A stretch of DNA of 64,000 bases from CBDCWO01 sp965223405 (GTDB lineage Bacteria; Bacteroidota; Bacteroidia; Chitinophagales; Saprospiraceae): the NCBI GenBank assembly GCA_965223405.1, contig CBDCWO010000006.1, positions 3,968,001 through 4,032,000 on the forward strand, read 5' to 3'. The position numbers and the translations under genes were made by a program. Under the pieces are notes generated by a model. It ran no database searches, was not told the origin of the DNA, and worked only from the letters and a program-made list of their open reading frames with translations. Shown one piece after another: positions 26,344 to 34,756 of this stretch. Position 1 is the first letter of the stretch, and every line of letters starts with the position of its first letter.

Positions 26344-27720
26344 TTATTCCATGATGGAATCAAAGCCAGGTAGTTCTGCTCCGGTTTCTCCGGCAAAGTC
26401 TTTCATTTTTTCCAATAGATTCCGCGCAACCTCCCGATGTTGGTCCAGGACGTTGTATTTTTCCGAAGGATCACGACCCAGATGAAATAATTCCGCTTGT
26501 TGATCAATGTTAAATCGTAACTTCCAAATATTGTTTCGTGCTGCTTGCAATTGCTTGCCTGAAAAATAGAATAAGTCTTGGCGAGGGGAATCCTTGGTGC
26601 CTTTTAACGTTGGGAGGATATCCATTCCATCTATCGGCCGGTCATCTGGAATCTCCGCTTTGGCAATTTGGACCAAAGTGGTAAAAAGATCAATAGTGGT
26701 CATCAGCCCGCGGGATACACTATTTGCAGGAATCTCGTTAGGCCATCGGATGATTGCCGGTACCCGCATCCCTCCTTCCCAGGTAGTACCTTTTGCCCCT
26801 CTTAACAGCCCGGCCGATCCTGAGTGCCAGGATTCATTGCCTTTTTGCAACATCCGTATCGGTAGATTTTGCCATGGACCATTATCTGAAGTAAATATGA
26901 CAATGGTATTCTCTGCTACTCCCATTTTATTCAATGTTTTTAATATTTCTCCGGTACTCCAGTCCATGGTTTGGATCACATCTCCGTACAGTCCGGCTTC
27001 GGATTGGCCTCGAAAACTTTCCGCAGTTGAAATCGGTAAATGAGGCATACTGTGTGCCAGATACAAAAAGAAAGGTTGATCCTTGGCCTGCTCCCTGATG
27101 AACTGCGTCGCCTCATGGGTGTACCACAAGGTCAGGCTGTCCTGGGCAAATTGAACTTCGTGTAATGGTGTCGTATCGCGGAAGAGATACAACCGGTCCT
27201 CTTCAGATAACCAGGGGCACCATGGCAAGATCATATCGTTGCTATACAGCAATCCATAGTACGAATCAAATCCCCGGGAGGTGGGCATCAATTCCGGTTG
27301 GGCATGTCCGAGATGCCACTTACCAATAGCCTTGGTCGCATACCCGGCATCCTGTAAAATATTACCAATGGTAATCTCCGAAACGGGTAACCCATGATCC
27401 GACTCCGGTCCGATATTATGGGGTAGATTCCGAATCGGATATCTGCCGGTTAATAGGCCGGCCCGGGATGGTGTGCAAACTGCTGCGATGGCATAAAACG
27501 ACATGCATTTTACCCCTTCGGATGCCAATCCATCAAGGTGAGGTGTTTTGATTACCGGATGCCCATAACTACTCAAATCTCCGTAACCCAGATCATCCGC
27601 AAAGATTAAGACGATGTTGGGAGGTGAGTCGGAAGCCGGTTGCGAGGAATCTTCCACACCGGCATTACAGCTCAGGGCAATAACCAGGATAATCAAGTAC
27701 AAAAAACGAATAGAAACCAT
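26344..27720 (-). CDS. S1-family sulfatase lipoprotein
   Basis: 458 aa. The lipoprotein signal ends at Cys18 (VIALSC). The metal-binding start IVLIFADDLGYGDLSSYG and the formylglycine motif with Cys82 (VCTPSRAGLLTGRYP) are intact, as are KAIGKWHLGH and VIFTSDNGPW. It needs the Cys oxidised to formylglycine by a maturase that is not in the window. The predicted role is exolytic removal of sulfate esters from sugars. It is followed by the HEAT-repeat gene and is not next to SusCD; a link with the glycan enzymes is inferred from family only. Confidence 0.92.
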   Translation of the reverse strand: MVSIRFLYLIILVIALSCNAGVEDSSQPASDSPPNIVLIFADDLGYGDLSSYGHPVIKTPHLDGLASEGVKCMSFYAIAAVCTPSRAGLLTGRYPIRNLPHNIGPESDHGLPVSEITIGNILQDAGYATKAIGKWHLGHAQPELMPTSRGFDSYYGLLYSNDMILPWCPWLSEEDRLYLFRDTTPLHEVQFAQDSLTLWYTHEATQFIREQAKDQPFFLYLAHSMPHLPISTAESFRGQSEAGLYGDVIQTMDWSTGEILKTLNKMGVAENTIVIFTSDNGPWQNLPIRMLQKGNESWHSGSAGLLRGAKGTTWEGGMRVPAIIRWPNEIPANSVSRGLMTTIDLFTTLVQIAKAEIPDDRPIDGMDILPTLKGTKDSPRQDLFYFSGKQLQAARNNIWKLRFNIDQQAELFHLGRDPSEKYNVLDQHREVARNLLEKMKDFAGETGAELPGFDSIME

Positions 27721-28062
27721 GATGGAATATTTTGCCGGGAAAGATAGGGAAATTAGATGGAAGTTGTCAGTCTGAAGAAAGGTGTCGGTTAATCAGTATC
27801 AGGCTCTCATTTTTGATTAATATCACATCTCCCCAGAATGACGTGATCCTTTGTTTAGGTCAAACTTTACGTTTACCGGTTTGGTTCTTTGCATTAGAAT
27901 CTATTCCCTTGCACCGGATATACCTTAGCCCCGTGCAATTTGTCTCTAAACCAACCAATAAACTAAGCTACCAGACCCTCATTATAGAATACGCCTATTT
28001 TTTTATAACCTAATTACAGAAGTTTACTTAAAGAGATTGGATTGAAACTCTCAGCTCACAAC
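27721..28062. other. 342-base gene-free gap
   Basis: The gap lies between the divergent side of the sulfatase gene and the end of the VapC-like gene. The only structured part is CTCACAACTCACAACTC near 28055-28072, which runs into the VapC stop codon. I see no gene, RNA or clear promoter; a short plus-strand frame here has no recognisable protein features. Confidence 0.5.
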
Positions 28063-28458
28063 TCACAACTCATTCCAAACTCTTGCTTTCTGGACATATT
28101 GAAAATGTAAATCATATGTAACAATGGTAGATCCCATTTCAATCGCACTTGCTGCTATCCAGATATCATGAGTGGGAATTGGCTTTCCGGATTTTCTTAG
28201 AGCGACAGTGATTTCGGAAAATATTTCTACAGTTTCTTCAGTCGGAAAAACCATATGGACTGTGGGTCTTGACATAAATTCCTGTAGGATAGTTTGGTTC
28301 CAGGATTCTCTACTTCCATATTTAAATCCAACGATCAACTCTGCAATTACAAAAATGGGCATATAAATTTTTTCCGCCTGATTTGCAATTTGAAGGACTT
28401 TTTGATCGCCTCGTAGGAGGTTGCTATAGGCATTGGTGTCTAGTACAATATTTTTCAT
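28063..28458 (-). CDS. vapC: PIN-domain toxin (VapC family)
   Basis: 131 aa from the ATG at 28458, which overlaps the antitoxin stop as ATGA. A TTG at 28464 is less likely. All four acidic positions expected of a PIN nuclease are present: Asp7 (NIVLDTN), Glu40 (FVIAELIVG), Asp98 (PTHDIWIAA) and Asp116 (VTYDLHF). It should be an Mg-dependent ribonuclease neutralised by the upstream protein. The last codons and the stop lie inside a CTCACAACTC repeat, so the C-terminus may have been reshaped by it. Confidence 0.88.
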   Translation of the reverse strand: MKNIVLDTNAYSNLLRGDQKVLQIANQAEKIYMPIFVIAELIVGFKYGSRESWNQTILQEFMSRPTVHMVFPTEETVEIFSEITVALRKSGKPIPTHDIWIAASAIEMGSTIVTYDLHFQYVQKARVWNEL

Positions 28459-28706
28459 AACCAAAGATCCTTATCCACTTTTTCAAAAACTTCCATAGAT
28501 TTTTCAAAATCTGCCAAGTCTTTTTCCGACCAAATTCCGCAAAACTTGTTAAAATCAGGTTTTTTCTTTTGTGGATCATCCAAACCTAATGCCTTTCTCA
28601 ATAATTTTTTAATCGTTTTATTCTGACTCAAATCAGAAGATTCGGCAAGTTGTTCAATGGCTTGAGCCAATTCGGGATCTAAATTGTGCAGAGTGATGGA
28701 TTTCAT
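28455..28706 (-). CDS. antitoxin of the VapBC-like pair
   Basis: 83 aa. The N-terminal 40 residues (KSITLHNLDPELAQAIEQLA, then SSDLSQNKTIKKLLRKAL) match a ribbon-helix-helix DNA-binding fold of the FitA/VapB type. The C-terminal acidic/aromatic tail (WSEKDLADFEKSMEVFEK) would wrap the toxin. The stop overlaps the toxin ATG by ATGA, the usual layout. Inverted repeats at 28733-28759, 27-53 bases upstream, are a candidate autoregulatory operator. Confidence 0.8.
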   Translation of the reverse strand: MKSITLHNLDPELAQAIEQLAESSDLSQNKTIKKLLRKALGLDDPQKKKPDFNKFCGIWSEKDLADFEKSMEVFEKVDKDLWL

Positions 28707-29014
28707 TATTTATTTTTTGTATAAACCAAAACTGAACCAGAATAGTTCAAATTATGAACCATAAAATACAAGAATTATCCAAAACACCATATACAACGCA
28801 AATTGGGATATATCAAAATATATGATATTGTCGACTGCTACCGGTGAAAGTACGATATTGAATCCCAAGAGGCATCCAAGTTTTTTTTCAAAGGATCATG
28901 ACCCATTGAAGGGGTGCAGTTTACTTTGAGAAACTGGAATGAGACTCCCGACCGACCAACTCACAACTCATAGCTCCCAACTCACAACTCACCCCTCACA
29001 ACTCACCCCTTTCC
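28707..29014. other. 308-base gap: operator-like site and CTCACAACTC repeats
   Basis: It contains the candidate antitoxin operator (28733-28759) and, at 28960-29012, an array of AACTCACAACTCA / AACTCACCCCTCAC units like those at 28055-28072. No gene is seen. Confidence 0.55.
28733..28759. promoter_or_regulatory. candidate operator of the toxin-antitoxin operon
   Basis: TGAAC-N7-GTTCA-N5-TGAAC gives two overlapping perfect 5-base inverted repeats. It lies just upstream of the antitoxin ATG (28706). RHH antitoxins commonly repress their own promoter at such sites; the assignment is inferred from position and symmetry. Confidence 0.45.
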
Positions 29015-29764
29015 CTACACTCCCAGCTCCATGATTTTTGGCAAGACTCCAGGTTTCCTCACTTTGGAAATGGGTATTTGATCCTGATTCGAAAGCAGTA
29101 AGTATCCTCCCTCTTTTTTTACATAGGAAGTGATGTGGTGTAAGTTCACCAAATGAGACTGGTGGGTGCGAATAAATCCCAGCGGTTCCAGAATTTGTTC
29201 GTATTCTTTCAGGGTTTTGGTGATGGTTATTTTCTTGCCGTTGTTCAGGATAAAGTGCGTATAGTTGTTATCTCCTTCACAACGAATAATCTTCCGCAGG
29301 GGTATCAACTCGATGCGGTCGAAAGAAGAGAGTGCGATTTTGGGTTCCTCCTGAGTGGATTTCAATATTTGAAACATATTCTCCAATTGGGAAGCAATCT
29401 GACCTTTCTTTTTCTCTTTCATTTTGTGAACGGCAGTGATCAATTCCTCCGGATCCACCGGTTTGAGTAAATAATCCAATGCACTGATCCGGATGGCCCG
29501 AATGGCATAGTGATCATAGGCGGTGACAAAGATGACTTCGAAATCCGGATGATCAAAATGATTGAGAATATCAAAAGCAGTCCCGGTTTTGAGCTGAATA
29601 TCCAGAAATATCAGTTCAGGACGGTGTTTCAGTATGGTATCGACCCCGGAAGTGACATCGGCGGCTGTCCCAACGATTTCGACCTCAGGACAGTGCTGTT
29701 CCAACAGGAATATAAGGTTCTGCAGGTTGGCTTTTTCATCTTCGATAAGTAGGGTCCGGATCAT
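29015..29764 (-). CDS. LytTR-family response regulator
   Basis: 249 aa. The receiver domain (1-120) has the phospho-acceptor Asp55 in LIFLDIQLKTG and the signature VIFVTAYDHYAIRAI...YLLKPVD split over two short motifs. The C-terminal LytTR DNA-binding domain (about 145-245) includes LIPLRKIIRCEGDNNYTHFI and FIRTHQSHLVNLHHI. Its ATG overlaps the stop of the histidine kinase as ATGA, so the pair is co-translated. Target genes are unknown. Confidence 0.93.
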   Translation of the reverse strand: MIRTLLIEDEKANLQNLIFLLEQHCPEVEIVGTAADVTSGVDTILKHRPELIFLDIQLKTGTAFDILNHFDHPDFEVIFVTAYDHYAIRAIRISALDYLLKPVDPEELITAVHKMKEKKKGQIASQLENMFQILKSTQEEPKIALSSFDRIELIPLRKIIRCEGDNNYTHFILNNGKKITITKTLKEYEQILEPLGFIRTHQSHLVNLHHITSYVKKEGGYLLLSNQDQIPISKVRKPGVLPKIMELGV

Positions 29765-32079
29765 AGGGCGATGGGGAGTTGAATATGAACAATGGTGCCG
29801 GATTCCCCGGATTCATCCTGCCATTCTTTAATAGTTAAGGTAGCCAGACCGGTTTGGTAGATCGTATTGAGTAACTGCATTCTTTCTCTGAGGTTATCCA
29901 GTGCTTTACTACGATGACCGGAAATGCTTTGATCTTTGATCTGCTGACTGGCGGCGACCCCAATACCGTTGTCTTTGATGGACCAGGTTACTTGATCATG
30001 ATTTACCTTCACTTGTATATTGATCCACCCCTCCGAGTGATCGAGATGCCGTATTCCGTGGATGATGGCATTTTCCACAACAGGTTGTATCATCATACTG
30101 GGGATTTCTACTTCTGGATTCTCAGGTGAATCGATATGATAGGTAAAAGGATAACGCAACTGTTCCAACTTGAGATATTTTTCCAGATAGTTAATTTCTT
30201 CCTTCAGGGATACAAAATTCTGGGTGGAGAGATTGAGTACTTGTCTCAACATTCCCGAGAGAGAAGTCAAATAGGTGATCGCTGCCTTGGGATTCTGCTG
30301 ATACATCAGATGTTGAATCGATCCGATAGCATTAAACACAAAGTGAGGATTCATTTGCGCACGTAGGCCATTCAATTTGGATTCGGCAAGCTGTCGGGAT
30401 CGGGTGGCTTTTTTGAGGAATGATTTTGTGCGGAGGTATTTTACCAATAACCATAATATGAGCAGACCGGTAGCTATACTGGGAATCAGCCAGTACCAAA
30501 AATTAATTACCTTTTTAAAATGGATAATCGGCTCTTCTAAATTATTGCGGTCGAACCAGGTGAAGCGGTTGCGATGGTCCGCTTTGATGATGATGGATTT
30601 GGAGTCATATTCATCAAATAGATTAAGTTGTACTTTTTGGGTATCAATAACAGGAGCCTCTTCAATTTGCCAAAATCGGTTGTTCAAAAGGATTCCTTCA
30701 GGTTGAAAATACAATATGTGATTTAAGTCATGACTTTTCCATTCCCCTTTAAACTTTTCAGATAATTTTGCACTTGAAAGTTCAGAAAATTCATAAGTTA
30801 ATAAAGGAATACTTGAAAACTTTTCAGGACGCCAACCAGTTTTATAAATTATTTCCCAATTTTGACCATTCCTACTTAGGAATATCACAGTAGGCCAGAT
30901 TTTGGATTTACCAAAAATTAAATACCCGTTTTGATATCTTTCAATCTTTAAATATTTAAACTGTGTCTGATCAATCTCAAAATAACTATATTTTAAATCT
31001 AAATAATGATTACTCTGATTAAAGTCAAAGGTCCATTTTTTAAGTATTTCATGGGGCGGAAAATCACAATTATGGAGAAATAAAGTATCCGAAGGTTTGT
31101 AATAAAAAAGAAGAGAGGAACTGTTTTTCAATTGATATTGAACAAATTTTCCTTTATCACTTCTTCCAAAGACATATCCTAGTAAAGGATCTGCTTTTAG
31201 AAATAAGTCCGCTTCCATTGTATCGTTATAAAACTGAAACTTTATCATCTTGTTTCCATCTAAATGATCAATAACTTCTGAAACAATAGTCTCCCATCCA
31301 AATTTTTTATGAACTCCTTGGGTACTTATTTCAAGATAGTTATTATTAAATTCGATATAATCGGAGTTTTGAGTATTGAGATATCTTAAAGGGTATTCTC
31401 TAGTATGTTGCAAAAAGGAATTAAACGATTGATCCAGATTTTTAATTAGGTCATCAGGCCTTTGTAATGGTGATGAAATGTTATCACCCCAGGTTACTCG
31501 ATAATTTTCAAGGTTTCTGCGAGAATAATTAGTATTTGTTATTCTGAAAAGTCTGTACTCTCCACCCCGTTCAAGTATGATGTTTTGACGTTCCCTTCTT
31601 TGTTGTGGTAAAAAAATGTATTTATAATTCCACGTTTCTAAATCAAAGTATACTTTGTTTTCTGTGATATTGATGTGGTGGTATATACTATGCATTAACC
31701 CAAAATATACCCACTGTGGTTCAATAGAATCCATTAATTTAATTGAATGCGAAAATTTGTTATGATTCTTAATATTATACCATGTTTTTTTAACTCCATT
31801 TGTCCTTACAGTAATGGTATCCCTTGATACATCCAAAAAATGGACGGTTACTGGGTCTTCATACAAACTAGTCAATTGTACAAATGGAATATCACGATTC
31901 AGATGCCATTCCACATTAAATTGCTGATCCTGATAAAAGACAAAGTTGGAATCAATACAGAATGTTGGAATTTGGTCATACCCACCACTGGTCCAACAAG
32001 TCAAGTCTCCATCTACGATCTGGCCCAGGGCCAGACCCGGAAGGAATAATAAAACGATAGGTGTCCAGTATTTAATCAT
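29761..32079 (-). CDS. LytS-like sensor histidine kinase with large extracytoplasmic domain
   Basis: 772 aa from the ATG at 32079, where a signal peptide begins (YWTPIVLLFLPGLALGQ). An in-frame ATG at 32136 would add 19 residues before it. Residues about 20-520 are an unrecognised, aromatic-rich sensor region. A membrane helix (FWYWLIPSIATGLLILWLLV) comes next, then the His-kinase domain with the phospho-His box LRAQMNPHFVFNAIGSIQHL and an HATPase domain (MIQPVVENAIIHGI, IKDNGIGV). TATCTTTG on the minus strand (32091-32084) fits a -7 box but is only 4 bases from the ATG, so either the mRNA is nearly leaderless or the box is a chance match. Confidence 0.87.
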   Translation of the reverse strand: MIKYWTPIVLLFLPGLALGQIVDGDLTCWTSGGYDQIPTFCIDSNFVFYQDQQFNVEWHLNRDIPFVQLTSLYEDPVTVHFLDVSRDTITVRTNGVKKTWYNIKNHNKFSHSIKLMDSIEPQWVYFGLMHSIYHHINITENKVYFDLETWNYKYIFLPQQRRERQNIILERGGEYRLFRITNTNYSRRNLENYRVTWGDNISSPLQRPDDLIKNLDQSFNSFLQHTREYPLRYLNTQNSDYIEFNNNYLEISTQGVHKKFGWETIVSEVIDHLDGNKMIKFQFYNDTMEADLFLKADPLLGYVFGRSDKGKFVQYQLKNSSSLLFYYKPSDTLFLHNCDFPPHEILKKWTFDFNQSNHYLDLKYSYFEIDQTQFKYLKIERYQNGYLIFGKSKIWPTVIFLSRNGQNWEIIYKTGWRPEKFSSIPLLTYEFSELSSAKLSEKFKGEWKSHDLNHILYFQPEGILLNNRFWQIEEAPVIDTQKVQLNLFDEYDSKSIIIKADHRNRFTWFDRNNLEEPIIHFKKVINFWYWLIPSIATGLLILWLLVKYLRTKSFLKKATRSRQLAESKLNGLRAQMNPHFVFNAIGSIQHLMYQQNPKAAITYLTSLSGMLRQVLNLSTQNFVSLKEEINYLEKYLKLEQLRYPFTYHIDSPENPEVEIPSMMIQPVVENAIIHGIRHLDHSEGWINIQVKVNHDQVTWSIKDNGIGVAASQQIKDQSISGHRSKALDNLRERMQLLNTIYQTGLATLTIKEWQDESGESGTIVHIQLPIAL

Positions 32080-32323
32080 ACTCCAAAGATACGTGATCCG
32101 GATCCCGAATTCCCGGCGATTTAGGAAAACCACCATCTGTACAAGATCCTGGTATCCGGGTTCTAGAATTCAGATCCGGTTCCAATCTTTCAATAAGAAA
32201 AAACGACCGTCATCCCGAACCTACCTCTGGGCAAGATTTGCAACTTCAGCAGCAAATGTTCGGGATCGGTGTGAGTATGACTGAAACAATGGTTTGATAG
32301 TCTTCAAGGAAACAAGCACACAG

Positions 32324-32344
32324 ATCCTGAGTCGAGCTCAGGAT
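32324..32344. repeat. palindromic intergenic repeat ATCCTGAG-TCGAG-CTCAGGAT
   Basis: A perfect 8-base stem around a 5-base centre. It resembles the short GTCATCCTGAG-type interspersed palindromes seen in many bacterial genomes. A related ATCCCGAAC/GTTCGGGAT pair lies 100 bases to the left. Confidence 0.7.
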
Positions 32345-32834
32345 GACATCAGGAATAATTCAAATGTTCGGGATTTGTGTTAAGCAGGAGTGAATCAATA
32401 GTTAATTATCAAAATCATGGGTGGAAAAAAGTAAGTACCACTACTTCCATGTTTGGTTCTGTGGATGTCGTTTATTCGTGCCGAGTAACTTTTCCTCTCC
32501 TTACTTTTTCGGATGAAAAAGTAACAAAAAATCTTGATTTTCATAAGGCAGCATCCGTTGCCTTAATCTCGGGAATTGTGGCCAAGAAAATGGAGTATTA
32601 ATACTTTGTCCTGGGAATGAAGTCAAAAAAGTGGCTGGAATAAATGGAACGTTATAATGTGGATTTTTGCCTGTATATTAATTACAGGTTTCCAAGAAAA
32701 TTTAGCTTACACCTTTTGAATTCCATTTATAAAGGCCAGATCTCGAATTTTATAGGATTATACTGATCATTTCTGGTTATTCAATTGGATTGAGACTCTA
32801 TGCTTTTTTGACTTTTTCAACGCTGCGGTATGAA

Positions 32835-32935
32835 AACAATTCATTGCCGCTTCAGCGCTCGGTGTTTTGCTTCAGAGGTATTAATTCCAGGATTGAAATC
32901 TAGCCGTTCGGGGTTTTTCAAATTGGATTGAAGCT
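32835..32935 (+). repeat. dispersed repeat unit B, copy 2
   Basis: Matches 24098-24197; same ends, a few substitutions and one extra base (GATTGAAATC against GATTGAATC). Confidence 0.85.
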
Positions 32936-33000
32936 GGTGCTGATCGTTGGACCTTATTTAGGCATTATCAATTGTCATACAACCGACCACCAACTACCGT

Positions 33001-33077
33001 CAACCGATCACCGGCCTTGCTTGAGATCTATGGCAGGCAAAACATTTCTACCGGACAGGCTTTGAGTCGTTTGTTTT
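33001..33077 (+). repeat. dispersed repeat unit A, copy 2
   Basis: Matches 23711-23787 base for base without gaps except for scattered substitutions. Here it lies to the right of unit B, the opposite of the first locus. Confidence 0.85.
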
Positions 33078-33306
33078 TTACATTGCTATTGCTATTGTTT
33101 GCCATTGACATTGCTATTGTCTTACGCCATTCATCGACCATTGTTCCTCGTCAACCTTATTTAGGCATCTACAGATCTCCAACCACCGACAACCGATCAC
33201 CGTTGACCGACCACCGATTACCGATCAACCCTCGATACCTGTCACCTGACCTGCTCACATCGCCTTTGGCAAAGAGACCGGCAAAAAATATATTTTTGGT
33301 CATATC

Positions 33307-33336
33307 TTGGGATTAATAAAATGGTTTGTATCTTTG
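33307..33336 (+). promoter_or_regulatory. Bacteroidota-type promoter of the tRNA-Lys gene
   Basis: TTG (33307-33309), a 19-base spacer and TATCTTTG (33329-33336) fit the Bacteroidota housekeeping consensus (TTG, 17-23 bases, TAnnTTTG). Transcription should start about 33343, giving a leader of roughly 65 bases before the tRNA. Confidence 0.72.
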
Positions 33337-33409
33337 CGTTCGCCTTTGCAGAAAGGCGTTTAATTTTTGTGATTATTTGAGAATTGTTTGGTCTCAAGAT
33401 ACATAACCT

Positions 33410-33482
33410 GACCGGTTAGCTCAGTCGGTAGAGCAACGGCCTTTTAAGCCGTGGGCCCTGGGTTCGAGCCCCAGACCGGTCA
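33410..33482 (+). tRNA. tRNA-Lys (anticodon UUU)
   Basis: A 73-base cloverleaf. The acceptor stem is GACCGGT/ACCGGTC, the D-arm GCTC..GAGC, the anticodon stem ACGGC/GCCGT around loop CTTTTAA (anticodon TTT), and the T-arm CTGGG-TTCGAGC-CCCAG. The discriminator base is A and CCA is not encoded. A good promoter and a terminator flank it. Confidence 0.97.
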
Positions 33483-33493
33483 CTATGAATTCT

Positions 33494-33526
33494 AAAGGTA
33501 AGCAACGATAACAGCTTACCTTTTTT
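33494..33526 (+). terminator. intrinsic terminator of tRNA-Lys
   Basis: AAAGGTAAGC (33494-33503), a 10-base loop and GCTTACCTTT (33514-33523) form a perfect 10-base stem running into a T tract. It begins 12 bases after the tRNA. Confidence 0.88.
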
Positions 33527-33589
33527 ATTGGTGCGCCAGGTATGGCACTCGTCTAATGGGGGCGCCCCGAACCTATATCCTCCAATTAA

Positions 33590-33626
33590 AAAAGGGCAGT
33601 CGCAATACTTTGCGCCTACCCTTAAA
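33590..33626 (-). terminator. intrinsic terminator of the DUF2911-TPR gene
   Basis: On the minus strand AAGGG...CGCAA-AGTA-TTGCG...CCCTT forms a stem with a small symmetric internal loop, followed by TTTT. It lies about 40 bases after the stop of the gene at 33668-34756. Confidence 0.72.
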
Positions 33627-33667
33627 ATTTTCATCCGGTTCCGATGAAGTACTTTAGAATAAAACCT

Positions 33668-34756
33668 TTACATGGCTCCTAATTCCTTTAATAGTTTTTC
33701 GGAATTTGCTTTTACATTGGGCGGTGGATTCAGAGATAGTGATTTTTTCAAATATTTAATCGCATTTTCCTTATCACCTATTGTCTTGTATGCTTCTCCC
33801 AGGCTATCATGTACGTTGGCATCTGTTGGATTATTTTTGACATTTTGTTTAAAAAATTTGAGTGCAAGATCATACTCTTTGGCGTTCAACATTTGGTAAC
33901 CCAAGGTGTTTAATTGACCTGTATTCGCTAACGAGGCAGCTTCATCGATTAACTTTGCAAAATCTTCAGAATTTCCTTGTTTTTTGAGTATCAAGGCTTT
34001 TATTGAAAGATTGTTAAAGTTTTTCTGACTATAAAATTGGCCGGCTATCGCATTGTTAATCCAGTGTAATGCATCATCCAAATCGCCACCGTTATTCAAG
34101 GCAAAACGAGCTGCGTTTTCCCAATTTAACCGGTTGAATCCCAATTGCCCTTTTGACTTATTCTTAAAATCATCGAGTACAATTCCGGCAACCGGAACTT
34201 CAATAGAAAACGGGATCTCTTTTTGCTCCCAGACTAGTGAAGTAATAGTTGAATTAGCATTAACCGTATTAAATTCGAAGGTTAGCAATTCTCGATGTGG
34301 AACTTGTTTGGTTGTTACTTCCGCTCTGAGAACATCATTTGCCTGGTCGTAAAAAAAGCTACCCCAGGCATTGGTATCTTTGGAAAGGATGACGGTGGCT
34401 TTATCTCCTTTGTGAATCGCAATATGCAATCCATAGGTACCTGCTTTAACCGGTTGTCCTTCTACCGACATGTCGTGCGAAAAAGTAACTGTAGTATTTT
34501 CATTGGCACCAGCTCTCCAGGGCGCCGCTGTAGATGTCCCGAATCCGAGATTATTAAATCCGTAAGGCACCAATTGCCCCCAAATTTCTCTGCCATTTAC
34601 GCTCGGCCTGGAATAGGTAATCGTGATGTCTGAAATACCTACCCTCTGTGATACGGTGGCTTTCTGACTTCCACGAGGCATGTTTAGTTGTGAGTAGGCA
34701 CCGATTCCGGTACATAACGACAATAGTAGCAAAGTAGTTTTTAAAATAGTTTTCAT
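33668..34756 (-). CDS. DUF2911 domain protein with C-terminal TPR repeats, secreted
   Basis: 362 aa with a signal peptide (ILKTTLLLLSLCTGIGAYSQ). Residues about 25-190 are a DUF2911 domain, recognised by LNMPRGSQKATVSQRVG, ITITYSRPSVNGREIWGQLV and VKAGTYGLHIAIHKGDKATV. Residues about 205-360 contain TPR-like helices (YDLALKFFKQNVKNNPTDAN, VHDSLGEAYKTIGDKENAIK). DUF2911 is a widespread Bacteroidota periplasmic domain of unknown function. It is a single gene with its own terminator. Confidence 0.88.
   Translation of the reverse strand: MKTILKTTLLLLSLCTGIGAYSQLNMPRGSQKATVSQRVGISDITITYSRPSVNGREIWGQLVPYGFNNLGFGTSTAAPWRAGANENTTVTFSHDMSVEGQPVKAGTYGLHIAIHKGDKATVILSKDTNAWGSFFYDQANDVLRAEVTTKQVPHRELLTFEFNTVNANSTITSLVWEQKEIPFSIEVPVAGIVLDDFKNKSKGQLGFNRLNWENAARFALNNGGDLDDALHWINNAIAGQFYSQKNFNNLSIKALILKKQGNSEDFAKLIDEAASLANTGQLNTLGYQMLNAKEYDLALKFFKQNVKNNPTDANVHDSLGEAYKTIGDKENAIKYLKKSLSLNPPPNVKANSEKLLKELGAM

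Larger units (their letters stand above)
32080..33306. repeat. gene-free region with inverted repeats and mosaic repeats B, A, C
   Basis: No gene is supported. From left to right: ATCCCGAAC (32212-32220) paired with GTTCGGGAT (32258-32266); a tight palindrome ATCCTGAG-TCGAG-CTCAGGAT (32324-32344); unit B (32835-32935); unit C-like TTATTTAGGCATTATC (32954-32970); unit A (33001-33077); GCTATTG simple repeats (33085-33120); unit C (33148-33200); and CCGATCACC/CCGACCACC runs to about 33260. A plus-strand frame at 32377-32601 has no protein-like features. Confidence 0.75.

Noticed and set aside
32084..32091. Promoter -7 box of the histidine kinase gene
   Set aside because: TATCTTTG on the minus strand is a good match but only 4 bases from the start codon and without a -33 partner, so it is not listed as a promoter.
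32377..32601. 74-codon plus-strand frame in the repeat-rich gap
   Set aside because: No signal, motif or ribosome-binding site; surrounded by dispersed repeats.
33410..33560. Attachment site at the tRNA-Lys 3' end
   Set aside because: No duplicate of the tRNA 3' end and no integrase gene were found in the window.
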